Source: Synura sp. LO234KE
Lineage: Eukaryota; Sar; Synurophyceae; Synurales; Mallomonadaceae
Length of the DNA stretch: 13,787 nucleotides
Direction of reading: 5' to 3'
Assembly: GCA_015143735.1 (NCBI GenBank)
Contig: VKHC01000136.1
Coordinates: 1,428 to 15,214, forward strand
This document shows, in pieces, positions 1 through 8,635 of the stretch (position 1 is its first letter; each line of letters opens with the position of its first letter). The position numbers and the translations under genes are program-made. A model generated the notes under the pieces. That model did no database searches. It saw nothing but the letters and a program-made list of their open reading frames with translations, and was not told where the DNA came from.

Positions 1-427
1 TTGGCAAATCTGTCCCTTTCTTGCATTCGCAAGGAGTAAACTCCAGATTGCAAAATGGATACTAAATTGTTTCTAAAGCGTCATTTGATAAGTATTGGTT
101 TTTTATACCTTCTCAATTTAACCAAACTATTTCCGCCACTGGTGGGTGACCGATATTTTTCAAAACCTACTCTTTGCAGCTAGAAGTGTTTGACGAAAAA
201 GTTATAAAGGACGGAACTTCTCCGCTATATGAAGATAATTGATATTAGAACTTATTACAAAGAGGGGGGCAAAATAACTCTCCAGACATGGAGAAATCGG
301 CACCTCCGCATTGGCATCTTTTCACCAAAAAAATTTATCAGACAAATTGTTTCGAAACAGAAATGACAAAACACAAAAGTGCACACACTGTAGGATCAAT
401 TTAATCTTCCTTTGACTTGTATATCGA
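1..427. other. AT-rich upstream region, no gene seen
   Basis: No convincing coding frame on either strand. The stretch is AT-rich, with A and T runs near 280-375, and leads directly into the flavoprotein start codon at 428. It probably holds that gene's promoter and 5' leader. I could not assign a specific TATA box or transcription start. Confidence 0.5.
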
Positions 428-3251
428 ATGTTGGTCTCAAATCACAAAAAATATGATATTGCGATTATTGGGGCTGGACCTGTCGGCGTATTTTTAGCAC
501 ACTTGTTAACCAAGTATGGTGTTAGTAACTGTTTAATTGAGAGAAGATTAAGCCCTACATCTCACCCCCAAGCGCATTTCCTAAACGCGAGAACAATGGA
601 ACTTCTCCAGTCCTGCTATCACAAAGCATTTCAAGAGCTTAAATTTTTCGTCCCTCCATCTAGTGAATGGAGGTATCTTCCAAGTAGACTGAGTGCTACA
701 TATATAATATATATTTCTTTTGAAATGTGATTTTATCTTTTATTAGGAACTTTGTGTACTGCTACAATGTGCTCGGTAGAGAGTTCTGCAGAATTGATCA
801 TTTTCATATTAGTCGTACTCCATCATCCTTCTGGATGAGTTCTCCAACTACAATATGCCACCTTCCGCAAAATGTCTTCGAAAGCGTGATACAGAAAAAT
901 CTAGAAATAAGAGATTTCTATAGGGGTTACGAAGTCTCTAAAGTAGATTTTTCTAATATTTTAGATAAATCATCTCAAACCATATTCTACATCAAACCGA
1001 GAGATGAATCCGTCGAACCAAATTGCTTCACAGAAATTAGTTGTAAATATGTCGTAGCAGCTGACGGTGCTCATAGCACTATCAGGGACGGATTGAGAAT
1101 CTCGTTGCAAGGAAAATCCGGCATTCAAACCCTATTGAATATTCATTTTTTGTGCGCTGGCCTCAGCAAACTTGTGCGAACTACAAATCCTGCCATGCTC
1201 TACTTTACCTTCAACGAGGTACAAATGAAATCCATAGCGCCATTCATATTTTCCGTCCCATTAAGCTGGCTCTGTTAGGACTCTGTTGCTGTGTTGGTTG
1301 CTCATAATCTAGCTAGAGATGAATGGGTGTGCCAGTTACCCATATTCCCACCATTTCAGCGACCTGAGGTAAGTGGACGGAGAGTCTTTTGAGTCGGGAC
1401 GTGTACTATTGGATGGTAAGGTATTGAAGGCAGACTTGTATGAGGTGGGCGAAAAGGAATTTCCAAAATATATCGCCTATATTATGAAAACACACGTCAC
1501 TATGAATTTACGCGCCAGGACTTCAGGGAAGAGACTCTGGTGGGGCTAATTAGCAGAGCGCTTGGGTTGAATTCAACAGAATCTCCCGGGATATCCGAAT
1601 CCTCCATCCGCATCTTGTCGCGGAAGGTCTGGTCTATGAACGCTCTTGTGGCCGATACCTTCGTCAAGGGACGGGCCTTTCTAGTTGGAGACTCAGCGCA
1701 TCAGTTCCCGCCCGCCGGAGGGTTCGGCCTAAATACAGGACTGCAAGACGCGCATAATTTGGCGTGGAAACTGGCGCTGGTGGTATCCGGGCACGCGCAT
1801 CCTGATTTGCTGTATACCTATCACACAGGTAAGTGCAGCTGACTGCAATTACCCTTTGTAATTATAAGCCTGTACTTTCCTCTCCCGCGCTCTTCTCACC
1901 CCGACAGAGAGGCATTCCATCGCCACCGCGAACTGTGAATTTAGTCTTAGGAACTATCAGACCACTGTGGAAACCGCGCGGACACTTGGTGCGGACCCAA
2001 CTCTTGCCCGTACACTCGTGCAGTCCGCAGCCAGTGCACCTATCACATACCTACTTCCTGAGACACTTCGGAGGTCTGCCGTCACCAGTGCCCTGCGTCT
2101 GGGACTTGCTCCTCTCCGCCTCCTGAGGGACTCCGACTCGAGTGGCGGCGGGATCGGGGACTTGGCGGTTGGGAGGCTACGGAGACTGCTGCTTGGTGAC
2201 GGGAAGGGTCAGGGAGGGGCAGGGCTGAGGCTGATATTCCCAGTGGAAGATCTGCAGTTTAAGTATAAGCGGGGAGCGGTTTTGAGGGTCCAGGAATCTG
2301 GTCACTCGCTGGCGCCCTCGGCAGACCCGAAACCCTTCGCTGACAACGCTTTACTTCACGGCGCTCGGGTGGCTCACTGCTGGCTCGCTAGTCGGCGCGA
2401 CGAGAGCAGCGGTGGGATTATGGACCGCCAAGTGTGCTCCACTGTCTACCTCCCCGCCATGCTCGCTCGACTCGTGGGTACCAGGTTCGGGGGTGTTCAC
2501 CCAGTACCCGTGACCCTTCTTGTGGCGCAAGATGAAGCGGGCGTGTGGGCGACGGAGGTGTGCGCTGCTATGGACGATATGTTTCCTACTGGTAATCGAA
2601 GCTCGCCACCTCACCTTAGCAGATTTGTACTCCCACGCATGCCAATATTTGATCAGTACATTCCGCGCAGGAGTCGCGCAGTCGAGTGGAGGATGTCCCG
2701 CTGTGGTACTGGTCTCCATCAGCATGACAGCTCTTCCCTCTGACGGAGCGCACAAACCCAGAGGATCGGGGGAAGCACACAAGTATTTGCAGAGGCTATT
2801 TCAGTCACCAGGACACGCGCCACTGCACGAAGGCGACCACCACCCCTCCCCCTGGAACCCCGGCCCCCTCTCGGCCATATTTGCCGACACCCCTGACAAT
2901 GAGGCTATGGAGAGGAGGCGGCTGGCGGAATTGTTCGGAGTGAGTTGGAGAGGCAGGAGCCAGGCTGTGCCGTGCATGGAAGTGGAGGACATCTCGGGGC
3001 GGTGGAGAGAGCTGCTGTGGAATACTGTCAGTCATCGTGGCGACGGGTCAGGCGGACATCGGGGCGGAGAGAGAGGCGGTGACCACTTTATGTCTGAGGA
3101 AAGGGTAATTCAGCGCGTCAGACGGGTGGCGGTCGCGCTACGACCAGATGGTCATGTGATAGGGTGGCTCGATGGAGACGGAGGATCAGCCAGTTGTCCA
3201 ACTAAATTCCATTTCTTGAGGAGTATCTTCGGGGTACTTCGGCTGCGCTAA
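428..3251 (+). CDS. FAD-dependent monooxygenase (PHBH/phenol-hydroxylase fold), 6 exons
   Basis: A flavoprotein aromatic-ring-hydroxylase type enzyme, expected to use FAD, NAD(P)H and O2 to hydroxylate an unidentified, probably aromatic, substrate. Residues 15-20 are the Rossmann GAGPVG, followed by an acidic E38-R-R. The DG motif (AADGAHST) is at about 186-193 and the GD motif (GDSAHQFPPAGGFGLNTG) at about 326-343. Exons read 428-672, 747-1218, 1279-1368, 1519-1828, 1908 to about 2591, and about 2620-3251. The first four introns are GT-AG (74, 60, 150 and 79 bases) and keep frame; each removes an interruption in a conserved stretch. The fifth junction is unsettled. The C-terminal frame, which includes VALRPDGHV at about 3130, joins only through a 28-31-base GT-AG intron starting at 2592 or through a one-base indel. 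The product would be about 810 residues, longer than the usual 550-650. The first exons are AT-rich, the last two GC-rich. Family is clear; substrate is unknown. Confidence 0.85.
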
Positions 3252-3255
3252 TAAA
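3250..3255 (+). terminator. AATAAA poly(A) signal overlapping the flavoprotein stop codon
   Basis: AATAAA begins on the second base of the TAA stop codon at 3249-3251. It matches the canonical polyadenylation hexamer. If used, the 3' UTR would be only a few tens of bases, which is short but not rare in compact fungal or protist genes. Confidence 0.4.
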
Positions 3256-3295
3256 TCCAGATGTCGATCGCTGCTCATAATGGATAAAAATTTTA

Positions 3296-3848
3296 ATGTG
3301 GTTTTTCATTCCCGAAAATCGCGTAGTTAGATTAAGTGGTTTAAGGACAAAAACCAAACAGACCAGAATGAAGGGCGCCCCGCAACTGGTTACGAATGCA
3401 CTCGGTGTGTCTACTCAGCAACCACCTATGTCACACGCTCGCGCCGCCGGTAGCGCCGGGGATGACGGGGGCGCGCCTATGGACACGACTACGATAAATA
3501 CCGGTTCTCTAATAATGAACCGCCCGCTGCGCTCCTCCGAGAGGTAAACAATTTATGCCGAGATTCGGGGCGGGATCCCTCCGCGCCCGAGTAGGTCGCC
3601 GTCGAACAGGTCTGCGGCGGCCGAGCGAGCTCTGGCCCGAAATAGGGGCATCTGCACCCTCTGGTGGGACGATCCAGAGCTTCCTCGGCAGACCAATCGG
3701 TCGGCGGCAGCCGCGTTGCCCAAGCAGAGCTTCAAGCTCGTCGCAGTGGACCGGTCTTTAGTCCAGCCGATAGATAGATTGTCATTGCTTAGTTCGAGTC
3801 GTCAAGCATGTACTTGGGATCTCTACGCTGCAGACGCGGGACGCTGAC
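3296..3848 (+). pseudogene. Degraded open stretch of unknown origin, one internal stop
   Basis: One frame stays open from 3296 to about 3848 apart from a single TAA at 3545-3547. The encoded text is low in complexity: Thr/Asn-rich around 3480-3520, then Arg/Ala/Ser-rich. I recognise no domain. It lies directly upstream of a retroelement finger that is read in another frame, so it may be what remains of an upstream retroelement ORF, perhaps a gag-like ORF1 joined to an ORF2 tail by an internal deletion. That is inference from position only. High GC content alone can also produce a long open frame here. Confidence 0.25.
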
Positions 3849-4420
3849 CATGCGACGCGGGCCTACTCGCCGACGTGGCCGCCGAAGTATTTCACCATTG
3901 AACGGTGGGACATCGCTCGTGTCAAAGGAGCCAAGGCGGTAGAAAAACGTCACGAGCTGCTTACATGTCAACTATGCGCCTCTGCCGATACCCGTGTGGT
4001 CGACACTTACGATCATATCTTCCGAGCCTGTCGACTCCCATTTATGTTTATCAAGTAAGGTGGGATGCGGATCTACTCTTGCATAGCTTCCCTGCAATTT
4101 CTCATGTTGGATGTGAGCGCCGCCGCATCGACGCATTGCATACCATCGTCTACTGCAACTTCGAGTATCGCGTGTGTCTTGAAATCTGGTACCTGGTCTA
4201 GATCTCTGCGCTCAATCAGCTCCTGCTCTCAACGGACACACTAGAACTGATTCAAGAGACTCTTCTTGGTATTAGTCGCCGTCTTTACTGATTGGTAGAT
4301 ACCATCTGGGTTGCTCTGGTGCTTGCCCAGCCATAGTGTCGCTAGTGGGATTAGCCACTCTGGCTCATATTGGTCCTGTCTGAGACAGCGCCGATCACGC
4401 CCCGGTCGTGCTCAGTTCCT
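3783..4420 (+). pseudogene. Decayed non-LTR retroelement 3' part with zinc-finger-like motif
   Basis: From about 3783 to 4055 one frame reads as a charged, aromatic-rich protein ending in a C-x2-C-x12-H-x4-C motif (CQLC at about 3966-3977, then DHIFRAC near 4009-4031). This resembles the CCHC zinc-binding region (zf-RVT type) that follows the reverse transcriptase in many LINEs. The frame then stops (TAA, 4053-4055) and a second frame continues to about 4330 with a plausible helical tail (DALHTIVY, ALNQLLLST), broken by TAG and TGA codons. The frameshift and stops show a dead copy. The polymerase domain is missing, so the fragment is 5'-truncated. The finger assignment is by spacing and context only. 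Confidence 0.5.
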
Positions 4421-4690
4421 TTAACCAGGACAACATCTGCGCACTGGCATAGTCAGGATTCCTCGATGGGATTGACGTCGATCGTGGGACTTCTCAAGAA
4501 CTCGATCGTGGGACTTTCCCCCACTGGGTACACAGAGGGTGATTATTTGCTTGGTAGTTGGGCACTCTTGCAGTAGATGTGGTTGTCTGTTATTGCTCGG
4601 CTCGGTATTACCAAGCAAGGGGAGGGCCAAGTGCCTTGGTTCTTCAAGGATCACTTTCCAGTGGTTTACTCGTCTCTACTGCGCTGTCCT
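4421..4690. other. Tail of the retroelement fragment, no gene recognised
   Basis: Short frames are open on both strands but none resembles a known protein. A 15-base direct repeat (TCGATCGTGGGACTT) occurs at 4478-4492 and 4502-4516, period 24. At about 4690 the sequence changes from mixed composition to strongly AT-rich, which may mark the 3' end of the inserted retroelement debris. Confidence 0.35.
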
Positions 4691-4868
4691 GGCGTAATAA
4701 CTAACTGCAAGATTTTAGAGAAAAATTCTATCCAGAGACAAAAATGACGCTTCCGCACCAACACTATCACCTTACTGTGAATTATTCATGAAACAAAATA
4801 TTTTCCAATCAGTACATATTTCGCCGATCATTTAATTAGTTTAAATTGATTTTGAAATTCGCAAAATT

Positions 4869-5378
4869 TTAATATGTGTACAGTTTAATTTTATTTATAT
4901 ACTTATCCGCGCATTCTCTGTGTCGGCGAAAGTACATAAAGTAACCAGTTTTTTTAGACTGAAGGCATCGCATAAATCCTGAATCTTCCCAGCGTTGAGG
5001 CTCAGGAAAGAAAGAAAGATATTCTTCCAAATCTCGGAACCCTGCTAATTGGAGTCTAAATGCATTTTCTACAGCTAAGCTCCATCCTTTCGCTCTCGAC
5101 ATCCCGACAGGTTTCCTACTGCTAGATTGTTCAGCTGGGGGGTTGTCATTAGTATCGATCCGCCGATGAATGCCGTTGCTTAAATTTTCGATGGCTAATC
5201 TAGATACGTCCCGCAAGCCTTCAGATGGGTCAGAAAAAGTACTTTCTTTCACCATCTCACGGGTTCTTGTAACGAAATTTGCTATAGATTTCGTTGGTTC
5301 ACCAGAGATTTTATTTGGATTAGAAAACTTAGCATTTGTGCTGTAGCAGCTTCCTTTTATAGCAATTATATCCTCCAT
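4869..5378 (-). CDS. MEIG1: MEIG1-like (meiosis expressed gene 1) flagellar/ciliary protein
   Basis: An intact, intron-free frame of 169 codons, ATG at 5378-5376 and TAA at 4871-4869. The last ~78 residues match the MEIG1 family along their length: SRAKGW at 94-99, then ENAFRLQLAGFRDLEEY (104-120), RWEDSGF (129-135), an aromatic GYFMYF, RECADK (154-159), and a family-typical end at KLYTY. In mammals MEIG1 binds PACRG and is needed to assemble the sperm flagellum; homologues occur in flagellated lineages. I infer a role in axoneme or flagellum building here. The family protein is about 88 residues, so this one carries an N-terminal extension of about 90 polar, Ser/Asn/Lys-rich residues. A downstream Met at residue 93, just before the conserved domain, is a possible alternative start. 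The gene sits in AT-rich DNA like the 5' part of the flavoprotein gene and shows no decay. Confidence 0.88.
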   Translation of the reverse strand: MEDIIAIKGSCYSTNAKFSNPNKISGEPTKSIANFVTRTREMVKESTFSDPSEGLRDVSRLAIENLSNGIHRRIDTNDNPPAEQSSSRKPVGMSRAKGWSLAVENAFRLQLAGFRDLEEYLSFFPEPQRWEDSGFMRCLQSKKTGYFMYFRRHRECADKYINKIKLYTY

Positions 5379-6160
5379 TTAGGTCACCAATCTTTTCTAA
5401 TTGTCCTCGATGAAATGTAACAATTTATCCGTTTTAAGTCAATGGGAAACGGAAAAGTGACCGTTTTTTTAAATTCCCTCAAATGATTTATTGCTTTCCA
5501 ATTTACTTGAACAAACCCCCCAATAAAACGCTCGTAACATCGTGATGAGGGTTACATCAATATTGCAGCACGAGCAAAATATAACTCAGAGGGCAGTCTA
5601 TTGACTTAACTATTTTGTGCTTAGGATCATTTCCGCAATACTCACCAATATGTGGAAGCATACATAGGTGGTAACAGTCTATCATCTATCAAGTTCTTTA
5701 ATTCCAACACTAGTGTTCCGTGATATGGACTCCTACGATGCGGAGCCCGGATCTGTCATATGAGATAAGTAGCCTTAAATTACCTGCATTCTTAAATTAG
5801 CAGCACCTGAAAAAGTGGTGGGTACCTATGACTATTTGATATATACTTAGGATTCCCATCGCTGAATATTGCTGGTGCTTAAACACAGTAAGGTTTACTG
5901 TTGGGCGTTGTATATGGTCGTGTGATTTATGTTGCTGGCAAAATATATTTTATATTCTTAAATGACTAAGTTTTTGAGGTGTGTCGCGATTTTGCTTACG
6001 TTCAAACTTGGTTACTTTTTTAAATGTTTCATCATCTTTGTAATTATTATTCGTGTTGACGAACACGACCTGAATTTTTTTAATTCCCAAATTATTTTCA
6101 TTTAAAGGAAGCATGAATATGTACCAAGATCAGCGTTTTCTGAGTTATTTTATGTCAGGT
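5379..6160. other. AT-rich intergenic region upstream of the MEIG1-like gene
   Basis: No convincing gene on either strand. The part next to 5378 should hold the MEIG1-like promoter. I looked for an RFX X-box-like inverted element, since ciliary genes are often RFX-controlled in animals and some fungi, and found no clear match. The right part becomes T-rich, and from about 6161 the sequence is shared with the R2 repeat. Confidence 0.5.
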
Positions 6161-6434
6161 GGTGATTTTTTAAAAGTAAAACTTAGCTTAGCAAAACATG
6201 ATAAGCATATAATGCAAAGTACCCGTTTGAGGCAGATTGGCAACCCACTTTGGGTATGGGCATGCGGACTCCTTCATAAACTACGAGGTTCTAAAAATCT
6301 CCCAAGGTTCCAGATGACCCTTTCTCATTCTCGACCTCTATTAACTCGCTCGAGGACGCATCTTGCTAACGGACCGACCCCCTCTCATCCTCTGCTCGAG
6401 GCGCGGCCCTCGCTCGTGCTGGCCTGGAGCTTTG
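6161..6434 (+). repeat. Repeat R2, forward copy
   Basis: This stretch matches, in reverse complement, 10672-11055. Shared landmarks in order: TGATTTTTTAAA, AGATTGGCAA, GGGTATGGGCATGCGGAC, ATAAACTACGAG, CGAGCG (reverse-strand sense) near the clustered CTCG motifs, GCTAAC, CTGGAGCTTT. The match is diverged but collinear, so this is a dispersed repeat rather than chance. A frame open at 6113-6499 covers it and shares the string SRPLLTRS with the other copy, so a coding origin is possible. No family was recognised. Confidence 0.7.
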
Positions 6435-6932
6435 CCGAAAATCCAGGAGTTATTTATCAGAGAATTTTAGGAATGATACAAGACAGACGGGGGGTCTAGA
6501 CAGCACCATAACACCACTTAGTCAATAACTATTCCCTTTGTACCTAAATGGCAAGTCCCGTGACCGAGTAGGGGCAGGGGCGGGGAGAGGATACATTTGA
6601 GTTTAGCATAAGTAGCACAATCGAAGAAAAAGCAGCAGCGAGAAATAGGGCTACAGGAGAAGCAACTGGGTAGAACACTGTTCGCCGCAGGGAGGGAGAG
6701 ACCGCGGCCGGTGAGCCTTTGTCCCTCGGAGTATTCGGGACACGTACGCGAGAAAGCTGGTTACGCCGACGATAACCAGGAGAGCGCTGTAGGCGGGACT
6801 GGAGCGCCAGGGAAAGACCAGTACCTCCGTCGACGCGCACGCTCGTAGAACCTGAACTGGCGCAGCCCAAAGCTGGGGTCAGGATTGGGAGGGTCGGAAG
6901 AGGCGGCGCTGTTGCATACGGCGATGGCGCCA
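6435..6932. other. GC-rich stretch between R2 and the unidentified minus-strand gene
   Basis: Several frames are open on the minus strand (for example 6933-6544), Ala/Pro/Ser-rich with one hydrophobic segment of about 20 residues encoded near 6600-6670. No frame resembles a known protein, and the openness fits the GC content. It could hold the 3' UTR of the gene ending at 6933, or an extra 3' exon. Confidence 0.3.
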
Positions 6933-8434
6933 CTATAGCTTGTAGGGGAGTGGAAGACGCTCCTCGTCCGGACGTATGAAGCGGGAAACATTGCCAGCCA
7001 AGCGTCTTTCACATAGGATAGGAGTGCATTCCACAAGGGGTTTAATGAGCTCGTCCCACGGCACTCGACCATAGGGATTGAAAAGCCTCTCGAGACGATC
7101 CATTTGATCCAAAGAGAAATGACCCAGCCATCCACTGAAACCGTGACTTGGGTCAACCGCAATGCTTTGGAGTGCAGCAAGAAGAACGTCGTCGTTTTCT
7201 GGGAAGCCTGCCGTCGTGAAAGGCTGAAAGATGATTGGCAACACGTCGCTGCGAAGTTTCTCAAGCAGTGCCTTAGGGCAGACACGGGTATCGAGGCTGG
7301 AAAAATATTCTTTCGGTTCGAATCTCGATGAGGTGACCTTGAAGACAAAGCTGTAGAGCCAACCCCCTTTGACATATATGACCTTAGAAGAAGAATCCCG
7401 TTGGGTGTCAAATTGTTGGGACAGCCCCAGCGGTCCCACTCCGGAGATCTGCAAGACTTCCAAAATCTGTTTAATTAGGGTCTCTTGATGTGAGGAGCTC
7501 CAAGATTTTCTGGGTGCCTTCTTGCGGAAAGAAGACGCTGTCGGCAGTACACTCGCTCGATGTCATCCATATCGGTGAGCCGAGCCGTCCAAATAAGTGG
7601 ACGCTTCAGCTTTTTGGCCGCAAGAAATCCATTATCCTCCCAGATGGATGTTATTTGCTTGACATGCGCGGCCTCATCCCAGTAGTAACTATATCTAGCA
7701 GCCGCAGTGGCTCCCGCGATGATCGACTCACGAAGTGTAGCCTGTTAACGAGCCCAGTCCGGATGTTTATCCCATGCCGCGCGGGTACGGGGATTTATTT
7801 CCGGGTCGGGCTGGAAAACGTGACCAGTCGGGGGGGGGTAAACTGGCTTCTCGCGCGGCGCAAGAGGAAAACCATTATCCTGTTTTCCTTGGGGACAGAG
7901 AGGAAGCAACGCTGCAGTTGGTTGACTACCTCTTCTCGTGTCTTTCTGCATGTGCAAACCCTTGTTCGAAGTTGTCGCTAGGACTCGCTGTAGGTATTGC
8001 TGTTAAGCGGCTTCATCGGAATATCCGGAGGTCAAGAAGAGTTCCGTGGGACCTTTCATAGTCTTCGAGAATTCTGAAGTTAGCCCATGTACTGAAGCAA
8101 CACAATTGTTATGGTGATTTATCAAATCTTGGTTCAAATTCGTATCAAGAACTCGTTGTAGATATTGCTGATAAGCAGCGTCGTCAGAATATGAGAAAGG
8201 CGATGATTCTTGTGGGGCGTTCATATTTGCCGTGGCACCAAACTTAAAGCCATTTGCAGCAGAGGTGTTCGCCCCAGAAGCCCCCTGGAAAGTTTTTGGA
8301 TACTGAAAGTCCAAAGATTTTATCTCGGTCAGGGTTGAGCTGGCAAAAAGCATGAGGTCCACCCATAGGAAATACGACTTGATTTGTTGGCGCTCCGAAA
8401 AGAAAGCGAGGCACAGAATCAAGAGTGACACCAA
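6933..8434 (-). CDS. Unidentified protein gene, multi-exon or decayed
   Basis: Reading leftwards, one frame runs from 8434 to about 7553 with two TAA interruptions (8005-8003 and just left of 7750). It encodes believable protein text: YQQYLQRVL, PPPTGHVFQPDPEINPRTR, AGATAAARYSYYWDEAAHV, IWEDNGFLAAKKLKRPLIW. A second piece, 7466-6933, is intact for about 178 codons (ILEVLQISGVGPLG, CPKALLEKLRSDVLPIIFQP, PSHGFSGWLGHFSLDQMDRL, RVPWDELI) and ends in TAG. The two pieces join in frame by removing a GT-AG intron at 7552-7467 (86 bases; CCTAAT lies 12 bases before the splice). The two TAA codons also lie in TTAACAG, which could be 3' splice sites; otherwise they are nonsense mutations. The last part has a mild EF-hand-like or helical look, but I do not recognise the family. 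No upstream start codon could be fixed. Confidence 0.5.
7980..8204 (-). repeat. In-frame internal duplication, period 168 bases
   Basis: Bases 7980-8036 and 8148-8204 match at an offset of 168 (56 codons). On the minus strand both read as YSD-[DE]-AA-[Y/stop]-QQYLQRVL. The right copy has TAT (8173-8171) where the left copy has TAA (8005-8003). A tandem duplication inside a coding region is the simplest reading. Confidence 0.7.
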
Positions 8435-8516
8435 ATTTTTGATCTGAAATATTTGTTGAAAAATTAAATATTTTGTCTCTATCAGGATTCAGTTGGCTTG
8501 GAGCGGGAATCCACAC
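8244..8516 (-). pseudogene. Upstream coding fragment with duplicated NPDRDKIF motif and FG dipeptides
   Basis: A minus-strand frame of 90 codons, different from the frame of the gene to its left, contains QLNPDRDKIF twice. The DNA copies lie at about 8466-8496 and 8313-8343, offset about 153 bases (51 codons). Between and after them are FG-type dipeptides (QKFGV, FLFGAP), and the neighbouring frame has NGFKFGAT. Switching frame near 8290 joins it to the unidentified gene, so it may be that gene's 5' end with one frameshift. The FG dipeptides recall nucleoporins, but there are too few for an assignment. Confidence 0.35.
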
Positions 8517-8635
8517 TTTCCTTCATCTTCCTGAGGCTGAACTGAATTTTCTAAAGTTCTGTTGTTAGGTTTGGTTTCGAGTTGAAGCGTTCTGTTTTCT
8601 AAAGTTCTGTCCCGAGCCTGGCTTGTTTTTTTTGT

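Noticed and set aside
2351-2782. Minus-strand frame of 143 codons opposite the flavoprotein gene.
   Set aside because: It lies opposite well-supported exons in GC-rich sequence and shows no domain.
5521-5580. Half-sites GTAAC and GTTAC upstream of the MEIG1-like gene, considered as an RFX X-box.
   Set aside because: The spacing between half-sites is too long (about 12 bases) for an X-box.
7310-7326. GGTTCGAATCT, a good RNA polymerase III B-box match.
   Set aside because: It lies inside the intact minus-strand coding stretch 7466-6933 and has no A box or cloverleaf upstream.
6761-7411. A 216-codon minus-strand frame overlapping the unidentified gene.
   Set aside because: Ser/Arg-rich composition without conserved-looking blocks; the overlapping 7466-6933 frame reads far better as protein, so this one is a shadow.
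7980-8010. TAA read as tyrosine (a reassigned stop codon), suggested by TAT/TAA alternation before CAG in the duplicated block and another TAA-CAG near 7750.
   Set aside because: The MEIG1-like protein ends with TAA exactly where the family ends, and the flavoprotein also ends with TAA, so TAA acts as stop here. Splice acceptors or nonsense mutations explain the cases.
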